Below are positions 9,341 through 17,927 of a stretch of DNA of 64,000 nucleotides, in pieces. How positions within the stretch are numbered: the stretch's first letter is position 1; every line of letters starts with the position of its first letter. The stretch is from an uncultured Opitutaceae bacterium (GTDB lineage Bacteria > Verrucomicrobiota > Verrucomicrobiia > Opitutales > Opitutaceae): positions 31,988 through 95,987 of the forward strand of contig CAITEC010000042.1 of assembly GCA_903891325.1 (NCBI GenBank), written 5' to 3'. Position numbers and translations under genes: made by a program. The notes beneath the pieces were generated by a model, which ran no database searches, had not been told where the DNA came from, and saw nothing but the letters and a program-made list of their open reading frames with translations.

Positions 9341-10627
9341 ATGCCCCCGCAAACCCCACCGGCGATCCGGACCACGCGCGTGCGCTTCGGGATCCTCGCG
9401 ATGCTGTTTGTGACCATCGCGATCAATTACCTGGACCGGAGCAATCTCTCGGTCGCCGCGCCCAGTCTTGCCGGGGATCTTCACTTCGACACGCGGAGAA
9501 TGGGGCTGGTCTTCTCGGCCTTCGGCTGGGCCTACGCGCTCCTGCAGATCCCCGGCGGCTGGCTCGCGGACCGGTTCGGCCTGCGCGGGCTCTATGCGCT
9601 GGCCTGCCTGCTCTGGTCGCTTGCCACCGTGCTCCAGGGGTTTGCCGGGTCCTTCCTCGCGCTGTTTGCAATGCGGCTGCTGCTCGGCGCCTTCGAGGCG
9701 CCCGCCTTCCCGATCTGCAGCCGGGTGGTGACGCTCTGGTTCCCGGAGCGCGAGCGGGCCGGGGCGACGGGTTGCTACATCGCCGGCGAGTTTGTCGGCC
9801 TGGCCTTCCTCACGCCGGTCCTGATGTTGACCCAGAGGAACTACGGATGGCAGTCGGTCTTCATCGTCACCGGCGGCATCGGGCTCCTGTGGGCGGGCGC
9901 CTGGTGGCTGCTCTACCGGGATCCCGCCCAGTCCGGCCGCGTCAACGCCGCGGAGCTGGCGCTCATCGGCGGCGGGGGAGGCTGGTCGCCGGCCGCGGTG
10001 GGCGCGCCGCCCCCGGGCAGGATCCAATGGGCCGACCTCCGGGATGTCCTGCGGCGGCGGCAGCTTTGGGGAATCTACCTTGGCCAGTACGCCAACAGCT
10101 CGATGCTCTGGTTTTTCCTCACCTGGTTTCCGACCTACCTGGTCAGGTACCGGCACTTCAACCTCGCGCAGGCGGGTTTCCTGGGATCGGTGCCCTTCCT
10201 TGCGGCCTTTTTCGGCGTCATCGTGGCGGGCCTTTTGTCGGACTTCCTGGTGCGGAGGGGATTTTCGCCGACCGCGGCCCGCAAGGCCCCGCTCGTCGGG
10301 GGCCTGGTCCTCTCCACGGGCATCATCGGTGCGAACCACGTCTCGGATCCCCGGATGGTGGTCCTGTTCCTCTCGCTGGGCCTCTTTGGCTGCGGCTGCG
10401 CCTCGATCAACTGGGTGCTGGTCTCCCTGCTCTCGCCGCGGCGGCTGGTGGGACTCACCGGCGGGGTCTTCAATTTCATCGGCAACCTGCCGTCCATCGT
10501 CGTCCCGATCATCATCGGCTTCCTGGTCCACGGCGGGAACTTCGAGCCCGCCCTGGTCTTCATGAGCTGCGTCGCCTTCGCCGGCGCGCTCGCCTTCATA
10601 TTCCTTGTCGGCCGCGTGGAGCGCTGA
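9341..10627 (+). CDS. MFS transporter, anion:cation symporter (ACS) type
   Basis: This 428-residue inner-membrane carrier has about twelve hydrophobic segments. The first helix carries NYLDRSNLSVAAPSL, followed by a GWAYALLQIPGGWLADRFG loop, the signature of the ACS group that includes hexuronate, glucarate and galactonate carriers. The likely cargo is a sugar acid taken up with a cation, but the exact substrate is not readable. I use the ATG at 9341; the longer in-frame extension is an antisense shadow of the dehydrogenase. It is divergent from the dehydrogenase-isomerase-reductase run, which probably metabolises its cargo. Confidence 0.9.
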   Translation: MPPQTPPAIRTTRVRFGILAMLFVTIAINYLDRSNLSVAAPSLAGDLHFDTRRMGLVFSAFGWAYALLQIPGGWLADRFGLRGLYALACLLWSLATVLQGFAGSFLALFAMRLLLGAFEAPAFPICSRVVTLWFPERERAGATGCYIAGEFVGLAFLTPVLMLTQRNYGWQSVFIVTGGIGLLWAGAWWLLYRDPAQSGRVNAAELALIGGGGGWSPAAVGAPPPGRIQWADLRDVLRRRQLWGIYLGQYANSSMLWFFLTWFPTYLVRYRHFNLAQAGFLGSVPFLAAFFGVIVAGLLSDFLVRRGFSPTAARKAPLVGGLVLSTGIIGANHVSDPRMVVLFLSLGLFGCGCASINWVLVSLLSPRRLVGLTGGVFNFIGNLPSIVVPIIIGFLVHGGNFEPALVFMSCVAFAGALAFIFLVGRVER

Positions 10628-10653
10628 GAAGCGGCGGGCCGGACCGACCCGAT

Positions 10654-12174
10654 TTATTCCGCGCGCCCGGCGTTCCAGATCTTCATCAGTTCCGGGGTCC
10701 CCTGGGCCCGGACGTCATTGTCGTTCAGGATATTGTCCGTGGCCTCAAGCATGGACTTGCGCGGGAAAACCATCATTTCAAATGCGCGGCCGAAATACTC
10801 GATGGTGACAAATTCCCCCTTCGCGTCGCGCAGGACCTGCACCAATTGCGGCAGGTTCCTTATCGGGATTCCATCGACGGCCTTGACGACCCAGCCGACG
10901 GGATTGGTGTACGCCTGGGAAAGGCGGTCGGGAAAGAAAGGGGACGACACGACCACGAGCTTCTCACCGGGGAAGGCGGGCAACACCCCCCTGCGGGTGA
11001 ACAGCGGACTCCCGAAAAACTCGAAGTTGTCCTTGGCGTCCCGGTTGAACCCGGAAATATACTGGGACGTGGCCGTCGAGAGCACGATCGGGCCGTAGAT
11101 GAAATAGTCGGGATAGGCGCCGGCGAGATCCTCGATCAACAGCGGCCGGCGCGAGGGGACGGGAGCATCCACGCGGAGTTCCTTTCCGTCCCGGATCAGG
11201 GTCAGGGGAACAAGCCCGTCCCTTGCGATCTTCTGGACAAGGTAATCGAATCGCACGCGAAGGTTCGGCCCGATTTCCACCATGCCCTCGTCGTCGATGG
11301 GCGCCGATCCGATCCGGGTGATGACATCCCACTTTTTCAAGGGGTAGCCGGGCCCGTCGCCGGCGGGCAGGAACACGATCACCCCCCGGGCGTCCGTGCC
11401 GAGCCTCAGAAAGCGCCGCAGGGCCGGATTCTGGAGCTTCTGGGTCTGGTCAAAGAGCGTGGGCTTTCCCTGGTAGGGCCCGGTCGACACCTGGCCGAGG
11501 AAGAGGTCGATCTCCTCGCTGGGAATGATGTAGCTGATGTTCTGGGCGTTGTTCTCGGTGCTGAATGCCAGCCCGATCATCCTGTCGCCAGCCACGGCCG
11601 GGCCCCCGCTGTTGCCGTGGTTGATCGCCGCGTCGATCTGGATCCGAAGGCCGGAGACGGGGAAGTTGTAGGGCACGAACTCGATTCGCGAAATAATGCC
11701 CTTGGTGATCGAGAGGCTGGTGCCGCCCGTCGGGAAGCCGTAGGCGAGCACAGCGTCCTTGACCTCCGGCAGCGATCGGCTGCGCGGAAGCGGCGGGCGC
11801 GTGTCAAAGAACGACTCGTCGTCGAGCCTGAGGACGGCCAGGTCGATGCCCGGTGCAATCGCCTCGACCGTCGCGGAATACTTGTCTCCGGACTTGTTTC
11901 CCTGGACCTGGACCTGGCCGGCGTAGAGCACGACGTGGGCATTGGTGAGGATCCGCTTTCCCTCGATGACGACGCCGGATCCGGTGATCTCGCTCGAGGG
12001 TTGCTTCGTCCAGGGCCTGAAGACATCGGGGCTGCGGACGGTTGAAAAGACCTTCACGACCGAGTTCTCAACCGCGCTGGCGGGGCCGGCGGCCCGGCAG
12101 GGCGGCGTGAATCGAAGTCCGGTTGCGAGAATGAAGGCAACGGCTGCCGCCATCGGAAACGAGGGGGTTTTCAC
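10654..12174 (-). CDS. Secreted trypsin-like serine protease with PDZ-like region
   Basis: The chymotrypsin-fold triad is visible: His80 in ILTNAHVV, Asp111 in GIDLAVLRL and Ser189 in HGNSGGPAV (numbered from the GTG at 12174). A PDZ-like region follows, around PLKKWDVITRIGSAPIDDEG, and a second near the end, around NPVGWVVKAVDGIPIRNL. This is the layout of DegP/Deg-type envelope proteases, though the two PDZ segments are widely separated. I prefer the GTG start because it gives a clean signal peptide (Lys, hydrophobic core, cleavage near CRAAG). ATGs at 12252, 12153 and a far upstream one are alternatives. It is convergent with the carrier gene and divergent from the DUF4405 gene. Confidence 0.82.
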   Translation of the reverse strand: MKTPSFPMAAAVAFILATGLRFTPPCRAAGPASAVENSVVKVFSTVRSPDVFRPWTKQPSSEITGSGVVIEGKRILTNAHVVLYAGQVQVQGNKSGDKYSATVEAIAPGIDLAVLRLDDESFFDTRPPLPRSRSLPEVKDAVLAYGFPTGGTSLSITKGIISRIEFVPYNFPVSGLRIQIDAAINHGNSGGPAVAGDRMIGLAFSTENNAQNISYIIPSEEIDLFLGQVSTGPYQGKPTLFDQTQKLQNPALRRFLRLGTDARGVIVFLPAGDGPGYPLKKWDVITRIGSAPIDDEGMVEIGPNLRVRFDYLVQKIARDGLVPLTLIRDGKELRVDAPVPSRRPLLIEDLAGAYPDYFIYGPIVLSTATSQYISGFNRDAKDNFEFFGSPLFTRRGVLPAFPGEKLVVVSSPFFPDRLSQAYTNPVGWVVKAVDGIPIRNLPQLVQVLRDAKGEFVTIEYFGRAFEMMVFPRKSMLEATDNILNDNDVRAQGTPELMKIWNAGRAE

Positions 12175-12335
12175 AGCCGCAGTGCTAATTGTTCCGGCGA
12201 TGCTTGGGAAGAATAAGTTGCGCCCGGATCCCGCCAACCCGTTCCGGGTCATCCAATTGGCCCGAAGCGTAAGGGGCTTGCCGTCCTCTCGCGCCCCGGG
12301 CAGGAAATGTGCGAGCCAATGCGCCACTCCGCGAC

Positions 12336-12842
12336 ATGACCGTTGAATCGCCGGCGAAAGATTCCGTTACGCCGCGATCGAACCGCTTCCGATTGCGCTG
12401 GGATGTCCTCCAGTTTGTGGTCTTCGTTCTGCTGACTGCGCCGCATGCGACGGGCCTGCCCCTTCACGAGTGGGCGGGACTGGCGCTGGCGCCGATCCTG
12501 GTTGTCCACCTGGCCGCCAATTGGGATTGGATCGTCGACAAGACGCGCAACGTGTTTCGTCGGCAGCCCGGAGAGGTGCGCTTCAACCATATCTGGAACA
12601 CGCTCATGTTTGTGGTCGCGGTCGTTGCGATCATGTCGGGAATCCTCTGTTCCCGGCAGGTTGTCCGCTCCCTTGGCTTCAGCCACCCGGTGGACTTTTT
12701 CTGGGCGGTCGTGCATTCGGTGAGCGCGACCGTGTTGATTGCCCTGGTTGGCGTGCACCTGGGAATGCACTTCCGATGGGTGATCGCGCAATTCCGACGC
12801 TCGCCGAGGGGCTGCAAGCCCGCAGGGGAGGATGGTCCGTGA
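12336..12842 (+). CDS. DUF4405-type membrane cytochrome b-like protein
   Basis: This 168-residue protein has four hydrophobic helices with histidines placed as heme ligands: one in the first helix (TAPHATG), one before helix two (PLHEW), one in helix two (LVVHLAANW), and two in helix four (VVHSVSA and GVHLGMHF). The arrangement matches DUF4405 and other small b-type cytochromes that pass electrons across the membrane. I start at the ATG at 12336; an upstream in-frame GTG at 12309 is less likely. It overlaps the next small gene by four bases, so the two are probably partners. Confidence 0.75.
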   Translation: MTVESPAKDSVTPRSNRFRLRWDVLQFVVFVLLTAPHATGLPLHEWAGLALAPILVVHLAANWDWIVDKTRNVFRRQPGEVRFNHIWNTLMFVVAVVAIMSGILCSRQVVRSLGFSHPVDFFWAVVHSVSATVLIALVGVHLGMHFRWVIAQFRRSPRGCKPAGEDGP

Positions 12843-13129
12843 GAAGCCTGCGCCGGGGGTTTCTCGTCCTGGCGGTGGCGATGGCCGTCGCGTTTGCGCT
12901 CCTGCAGGTCGGGGACACGCAGATGGCCGAGGGGGTGCGCGCCCGGATTCGCGCGCGGAACGAGGCGCGCCAGCGATATAATCGCGGCCCGTTCAAGCCC
13001 CGGCCCCCGCAGCGCCCGGTGGATCATTACCTGCGGCCATTCCGCGGGCCGCTCATCGTGATGGCCGTTCCGGGCCTGATCACTGCTGGCGTCCTCGTGC
13101 TGGTCCGCCGTCGCCGGTCCCGGCCTTGA
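12839..13129 (+). CDS. Small two-helix membrane protein, unknown function
   Basis: This 96-residue protein is not recognised. It starts at a GTG overlapping the stop of the DUF4405 gene (GTGA). It has an N-terminal basic patch and hydrophobic helix (FLVLAVAMAVAFALL), a basic, proline-rich loop, then a second helix (PLIVMAVPGLITAGVLVLV) closed by four arginines. Both ends should therefore lie in the cytoplasm with the loop outside. Translational coupling suggests it assembles with, or anchors a partner of, the b-type cytochrome. Length and coupling make a real gene likely, though no family name can be given. Confidence 0.65.
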   Translation: MRSLRRGFLVLAVAMAVAFALLQVGDTQMAEGVRARIRARNEARQRYNRGPFKPRPPQRPVDHYLRPFRGPLIVMAVPGLITAGVLVLVRRRRSRP

Positions 13130-13145
13130 TCCCGTCGGGGTGGAA

Positions 13146-13185
13146 ATAGGACCCCAAGCACCGGGGTCTCGGACCCCGGCTACAT
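13146..13185. repeat. TAGCCGG-family intergenic palindrome, 40 bp
   Basis: This 40-bp unit runs from ATAGGACCCCAAG to CCCCGGCTACAT and contains a palindromic core (CCGGGGTC, two bases, then GACCCCGG). A copy with a single mismatch lies at 63753-63792, an 18-bp short form at 43806-43823, and an inverted core at 63673-63695. It sits between the small membrane protein and the dioxygenase. The remaining bases of this 128-bp gap show nothing recognisable. Confidence 0.75.
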
Positions 13186-13257
13186 CGAGCCGCGGCAATT
13201 TGCGGGACTTTTTACGCGGAATGGCGCTAGGCTGGCGGGGTCGAACCTGGCACGCCT

Positions 13258-14220
13258 ATGTCCACCGCCGCATCGCCGAAACCCCCGCCACGGCCGATCA
13301 CCCGGTCGCCTTTCGTCGATTCGACGGATATCCTGGGAGACGCCGCGGCGCTTCGGGCGCGGGCTGACGAGGAGGGCTATCTCTATTTTCGGCGATTTCT
13401 CCCGGCCTCATACGTCCATGACCTGAGGGCCGACATCCTGGCCGTCACGGACCGCTTTGGCTGGCGGGTACCCGGGCAGGACCGCTTGGGCGGCTTGGTC
13501 GACCCCGCGGCGATCGACGCGATACCGGATGAGGACATCAGCAGCCTGGGCACCGGGGCGGCCTGCTACCGGGAGGTCCAGAAGCTCGAGTCCTTCCACC
13601 GCTTCCCGCATCACCCGAGGCTGATGGAACTGTACCGGACGCTCTTCCAGGGCGAGCCCATCGTGCACCCCAGGAACATCGCGCGGATGATCGTGCCGCA
13701 TTCCCGGAATTTTCCGACGCCGCAGCACCAGGACTTTCCCCACATCCAGGGCTCGGCCAATACGTGGACCTGCTGGATCCCGATGGGCGACTGCCCGCGC
13801 GCGCTCGGCGGGCTCACGGTCCTCCGCGGTAGCCACAAGGCCGGCTATATGCCGGTCCAACCGGCAAAGGGCGCGGGCGGAGGCGGATTTGCGGTCCAGC
13901 TCTGCCCCTGGGAGTCGCAGTGGGTTGAGGGGGATTTCTCGGCGGGCGACATTCTCACCTTCCACAGCATGACGGTCCACAAGGCGCTGCCGGCGCAGAT
14001 CACCGACCGGATCCGCCTCTCGCTGGACGTGCGCTACCAGCCCGTCGCCGAGCCGATCGAGGAGCGCTCGCTCGGGCTCCATACCGGGGACATCACGTGG
14101 GAGGAGGTCTACCGCGACTGGAAGTCGGACGACCTCAAGTATTACTGGCGCAGGCTTCCGCTGACGATTTCCGCACCCTTTGATCCCGGTTACCTCGAGG
14201 CCAAGCGGCGTATCTGCTGA
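13258..14220 (+). CDS. Phytanoyl-CoA dioxygenase (PhyH) family protein
   Basis: This 320-residue protein belongs to the Fe(II)/2-oxoglutarate oxygenases of the PhyH family. The facial triad is visible as His157-Gln-Asp159 in PQHQDFPHIQG and the distal His241 in MTVHKALPAQ, with a 2-oxoglutarate-binding Arg in DRIRLSLDVRY. A GGLTVLRGSHK strand is also typical. Substrates in this family vary widely (lipids, small metabolites, halogenation-like reactions) and none can be chosen here. It is a lone gene, convergent with the first prolyl oligopeptidase. Confidence 0.85.
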   Translation: MSTAASPKPPPRPITRSPFVDSTDILGDAAALRARADEEGYLYFRRFLPASYVHDLRADILAVTDRFGWRVPGQDRLGGLVDPAAIDAIPDEDISSLGTGAACYREVQKLESFHRFPHHPRLMELYRTLFQGEPIVHPRNIARMIVPHSRNFPTPQHQDFPHIQGSANTWTCWIPMGDCPRALGGLTVLRGSHKAGYMPVQPAKGAGGGGFAVQLCPWESQWVEGDFSAGDILTFHSMTVHKALPAQITDRIRLSLDVRYQPVAEPIEERSLGLHTGDITWEEVYRDWKSDDLKYYWRRLPLTISAPFDPGYLEAKRRIC

Positions 14221-14244
14221 GGGGGGAATCGGCCGCCGGGACCG

Positions 14245-16410
14245 TCACTTGGCCGGCTGGAAATCCGGGTGGCCGGTCTGCCAGAGGATGAAGGCATACT
14301 GGCCCGCGAAATCCCTGAAGGTGACGGACTTGTCCTCGGTGAAGTGCCCGCTGTCGTAGTTCACCTTCATGAGGACGGGCTTTCCCGACGCGCTCGCATT
14401 CTGGACCGTCGCGACAAATTTCCCCGTCTGCCAGGCCGGCACGCGGGCGTCGTTCCAGCCGGCCACCCCGAGAAGCGCCGGATAGAGCGAGCCGGGCTGC
14501 ACGTGCTGGACGCCGTCCATATTGTAGAGGGCCGCGCATTCGACCGGGTCCTTCACGGTCCCGAACTCCGGGGCGTTGAGCGGCCCGTTCGGGCGAAACT
14601 CCAGGCGCAGCGCGTTGGCGTCGCCCACACCGCAGACCGCGGCCGCGAAGAGGTCGGGGCGCTCCGTGATCGCGCGGCTGATCAGGATGCCGCCCGCGCT
14701 CCGTCCCGTTCCGGCCAGCCGCCGCGGATTCGTGTAGCCTCGCCGGATGAGGTGCTCGGCGCAGGAGATGAAGTCCATCCAGGTGTTCGCCTTCGTGGTC
14801 TTGAACCCGGCCTTGTACCAGGACTCGCCCTTCTCGCCGCCGCCGCGAACGTGGGCGACGGCAATCACGACGTCCCGCAGGGCGACGGAGTAGAACAGGT
14901 TGAAGTTCGGGGACAGGCTCACCCCGTAGGAGCCGTAGCCGGTCAGGATGCAACTGTGGTCTCCATCCAGGGGAAGGCCCTTCCTGTGAATGATCGAGAG
15001 CGGGATCATCACGCCATCGTGGCCGGGAACCTCGACCTCCTCGCTCACCAGCCGGTCAAATCCGGGGTACGCCACGGCGGTGTTGAAGGCGCTCTTGGTG
15101 AAGGCGCCCGTGTCCGCGTCGTAATCGTAGAGCGTCCGCGGCAGCGTCCAGGAGGTCAGGGTGACCTGGCAGCGGTTCGTCGTCCGGTCGGGACAGCCGA
15201 TCCCCACGGTCCCCGAGGCGGGGAGGGCGACTTCTGAAACCGCGCCGGTCGCGTAGGCGAGCTTCACGATGCGTCCCACGATGCCGTTTGAGTAGACCAC
15301 AAAAAGGTAGTCCCTCGACGCGGCGAGGGCCTGGATGGAGTCCTTGGCCTCGGGCAGGACGGTCTCCGCGCGCGCCCAGTCAAGTCGGCTCATCGGGGTG
15401 CGGACCAGCCGGTAGCGCGGCGCATCCCGGTGCGTGATCGCGTAGGCGTAGTCGCCGTGGCGGACGACGCCCTTCACAAGGTCATCCGAGGGCCGGCAGA
15501 AGACCGACCACTTCAGGGGAACCCGGCCCATTGCCGCGACCGGGGCGTAGAACATCCGCAGTTCCGGCTGCTCGGTCTTCACGCTCGCGAAGACGTAGTC
15601 GGGATTGAGCTTGTCGACCCCGACCGCGGGCAGTTCCCGCGGCGTGATTCCCAGCTCCGGATTGCTGGCATCGCTAAAAAAGTCGGCATCTGCCGAAAAA
15701 TCCGTCCCCAGCCGGTGGAGCCGGATCTTGCGGTGCTGCTTGAAGGCGAGGCTCCGCGTGTCGGTCACGTCGCCGGAGTCGTAGAAGAAGGACCTGCTGT
15801 CCAGGGTCCATCCCGTCGCCCCGGCCGTGGGATGGGTTCGCTCCGGCAGGAAGGTCCGCCGGTCCACGTCCAGGATCCGGATTTCCGAGTACTCGGCCCC
15901 GCCGGAGCTGAATCCGATCGCCACGTAGCGGCCGTCGAACGAGGGCACGACGCTGTCGATCGTCGTCGTCACGCCCGGCTTGTAGGTGGAGGGATCCACC
16001 AGAAGCTTCTCGGGGCCGTTCCATCCCTCGCGGAGGTAGAGCTTGCCGACGATCTCGCCGCCGAGCGTCTTCTTGTAGAAAACCCGGCCGTTTTGGTAGC
16101 TGATTGCCCCGTAGGTCGCGTGCTGGAGCCTGTCGAGCGCCGTCCACTCGCGGACGAGCGCATCCCTCCCCGGAATCCTGTCGATGACACCGTCGGCCAG
16201 CCCGGACTGCGCCTTGAACCAGGCCTGCGAATCCGCGGCGTTCAGGTTCTCAAGCCAGCGGTAGGGGTCCGGGTATCTCCGGCCAAAGTACGTGTCGGAT
16301 GCGTCGGTGCGCTTGGTCGGCGGGTAGGCCCATTGCGCTCGCGAGGGGATCGCGAGAAGCGCAATGAGGGCACCGACGCAGGACCACTTCAGCAATGGGG
16401 CTAATTGCAT
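14245..16410 (-). CDS. Secreted prolyl oligopeptidase (S9A), copy 1
   Basis: This 721-residue enzyme has a signal peptide ending near SRAQ, then the opening RYPDPYRWLENLNA of the S9A family, a beta-propeller of about 350 residues and a C-terminal alpha/beta-hydrolase. The nucleophile is Ser571 in GTGRSAGGIL, with the Asp in GWNDARVPAW and the His in YDSGHFTE. Such enzymes cleave after proline in short peptides, here in the periplasm or outside. A closely similar copy lies at 20496-22658 on the other strand, with the xylose genes between them. It is convergent with the PhyH gene. Confidence 0.92.
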   Translation of the reverse strand: MQLAPLLKWSCVGALIALLAIPSRAQWAYPPTKRTDASDTYFGRRYPDPYRWLENLNAADSQAWFKAQSGLADGVIDRIPGRDALVREWTALDRLQHATYGAISYQNGRVFYKKTLGGEIVGKLYLREGWNGPEKLLVDPSTYKPGVTTTIDSVVPSFDGRYVAIGFSSGGAEYSEIRILDVDRRTFLPERTHPTAGATGWTLDSRSFFYDSGDVTDTRSLAFKQHRKIRLHRLGTDFSADADFFSDASNPELGITPRELPAVGVDKLNPDYVFASVKTEQPELRMFYAPVAAMGRVPLKWSVFCRPSDDLVKGVVRHGDYAYAITHRDAPRYRLVRTPMSRLDWARAETVLPEAKDSIQALAASRDYLFVVYSNGIVGRIVKLAYATGAVSEVALPASGTVGIGCPDRTTNRCQVTLTSWTLPRTLYDYDADTGAFTKSAFNTAVAYPGFDRLVSEEVEVPGHDGVMIPLSIIHRKGLPLDGDHSCILTGYGSYGVSLSPNFNLFYSVALRDVVIAVAHVRGGGEKGESWYKAGFKTTKANTWMDFISCAEHLIRRGYTNPRRLAGTGRSAGGILISRAITERPDLFAAAVCGVGDANALRLEFRPNGPLNAPEFGTVKDPVECAALYNMDGVQHVQPGSLYPALLGVAGWNDARVPAWQTGKFVATVQNASASGKPVLMKVNYDSGHFTEDKSVTFRDFAGQYAFILWQTGHPDFQPAK

Positions 16411-16451
16411 ATTTTCAAAAAGGCGTTTCGGCTGCGCGGGTTCTTCGAAAA

Positions 16452-16475
16452 CCGGCCTCTGGGAGGCCGGCTACA
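16452..16475. repeat. TAGCCGG-family hairpin
   Basis: CCGGCCTC and GAGGCCGG form a perfect 8-bp stem around a TGG loop, followed by CTACA. The same unit appears in the opposite orientation at 28498-28521. It lies upstream of the first prolyl oligopeptidase and downstream of xylA. Confidence 0.7.
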
Positions 16476-16518
16476 GTCGAACCAGCACCCCGGAAATCCC
16501 TGAAAGGTCGAAGATCGA

Positions 16519-16582
16519 TTTCAGGTTTCAGGTCTCAGGTCTCAGGTTTCTGAAAAGAGCGGTCTCCGGTTTCCGGTTTCTT
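16519..16582. repeat. Heptamer-built repeat (TTTCAGG/TCTCAGG arm)
   Basis: Tandem 7-base units TTTCAGG, TTTCAGG, TCTCAGG, TCTCAGG and TTTCTG occupy 16519-16552, and degenerate CCGGTTT units continue to about 16582. This is a single arm of the inverted-repeat element seen complete at 38291-38409. It lies just after the xylA stop, where it could end transcription. Nothing else is recognised in this 185-bp gap apart from the hairpin at 16452. Confidence 0.75.
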
Positions 16583-16595
16583 CGCGCGCCAGCGC

Positions 16596-17921
16596 TCAGT
16601 GCAGATACGTGTTGAGCAGGTTCTCGAGCTTCTCCTGGCGGCCGCTCCTCGGGACGGGCTCGCCGAGCGTCTTCAGGACAAGCCGCTCGAGGTCCTTGAA
16701 CCCGACCTTGCGGCGCTCGATGTCCTTCCCGAAGCCCGCGTCGTAGCTCGAATAGCGCTCGGCGACAAACTCCGTGAACTTCCCGTCGGCGAGGATCCGG
16801 CGCGCGGTCTTGAAGGCCAGCGCGTAGGTGTCGAAGCCGCCGATGTGCGCGTAGAACAGGTCGGCGGGGTCGATCGAGGGGCGCCGCAGCTTGGCGTCGA
16901 AGTTGAGCCCGCCCGAACCCAGGCCCCCGGCGCGCAGGATCGAGACCATCGCCAGCGTCAGCTCCTTCGCATCGGTGTTGAACTGGTCGGTATCCCAGCC
17001 CAGGAGCAGGTCGCCGGCGTTCGCGTCGATCGAGCCGAGCATCCCCACCGCAGCGGCGACCTCGATCTCGTGCGGGAAGGTGTGCCCGGCGAGGGTCGCG
17101 TGGTTGGTCTCGATGTTGAACTTGAAGTGACGGTCGAGCCCATAGGTTCGCAGGAAGGCGATCCCGCTCGCGACGTCGAAGTCGTACTGGTGCTTGGTCG
17201 GCTCCTTCGGCTTGGGCTCGATCAGGAACTGGCCCTTGAAGCCGATCTCCTTCGCGTAGGCGACCGCCATGTGCAGGAAGGCGGCGAGGTGGTCCTGCTC
17301 GCGCTTCAGGTTCGTGTTCAGGAGGGTCTCGTAGCCCTCCCGGCCGCCCCAGAAGACGTAGTTCTCGCCGCCGAGCTCCAAGGTGACCTCGAGGGCCTTC
17401 TTCACCTGGGCCGCGGCGTACGCGAAGACGTGCGCGTCGGGATTGGTCGCCGCCCCGCACATGTAGCGCGGATTGGAGAAGAGGTTGGCCGTTCCCCAGA
17501 GGAGCTTCACCCCGGTCGCCTTCTGGAGCGCCTTGGCGTGGGCGACGAGCGCGTCGAGGTGGCGGTTGGACTCGGCCAGCGTCCGACCCTCCGGCGCGAT
17601 GTCCCGGTCGTGGAAGCACCAGAAGGGCGCCCCGATCTTTGTGAAGAACTCGAACCCGGCGTCCATCCGCGCCTTCGCGACGGAGATCGGGTCGGTGCCC
17701 CGCTCCCACTCGCGCCGGATCGTGCCCGGGCCGAAGGGGTCTGAGCCGACCCCGCGGAACGAGTGCCAGTAGGCGATCGAGAAGCGGAGGTGCTCGCGAA
17801 GGGTCCGGCCGTCGATCCTCTCCTCGGGATTGTAGTGGCGGAAGGCGAGGGGGTTGCCGCTTGCGGGGCCTTCGTAGCCGATGGGACCGATCTTGGGGAA
17901 GTGCTGTTTGTTCTTTGCCAT
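16596..17921 (-). CDS. xylA: Xylose isomerase
   Basis: This 441-residue enzyme converts D-xylose to D-xylulose using two divalent metals. The catalytic pair His104 and Asp107 lies in [11 protein letters not shown], the [14 protein letters not shown] strand and [17 protein letters not shown] carry metal and substrate ligands, and [18 protein letters not shown] holds the second metal site. The length fits class II (about 440). It begins six bases after the xylB stop on the same strand, so they form one operon with the dehydrogenase, in the order dehydrogenase-xylB-xylA. Confidence 0.96.
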   Translation of the reverse strand: MAKNKQHFPKIGPIGYEGPASGNPLAFRHYNPEERIDGRTLREHLRFSIAYWHSFRGVGSDPFGPGTIRREWERGTDPISVAKARMDAGFEFFTKIGAPFWCFHDRDIAPEGRTLAESNRHLDALVAHAKALQKATGVKLLWGTANLFSNPRYMCGAATNPDAHVFAYAAAQVKKALEVTLELGGENYVFWGGREGYETLLNTNLKREQDHLAAFLHMAVAYAKEIGFKGQFLIEPKPKEPTKHQYDFDVASGIAFLRTYGLDRHFKFNIETNHATLAGHTFPHEIEVAAAVGMLGSIDANAGDLLLGWDTDQFNTDAKELTLAMVSILRAGGLGSGGLNFDAKLRRPSIDPADLFYAHIGGFDTYALAFKTARRILADGKFTEFVAERYSSYDAGFGKDIERRKVGFKDLERLVLKTLGEPVPRSGRQEKLENLLNTYLH

Positions 17922-17927
17922 AAAAGT

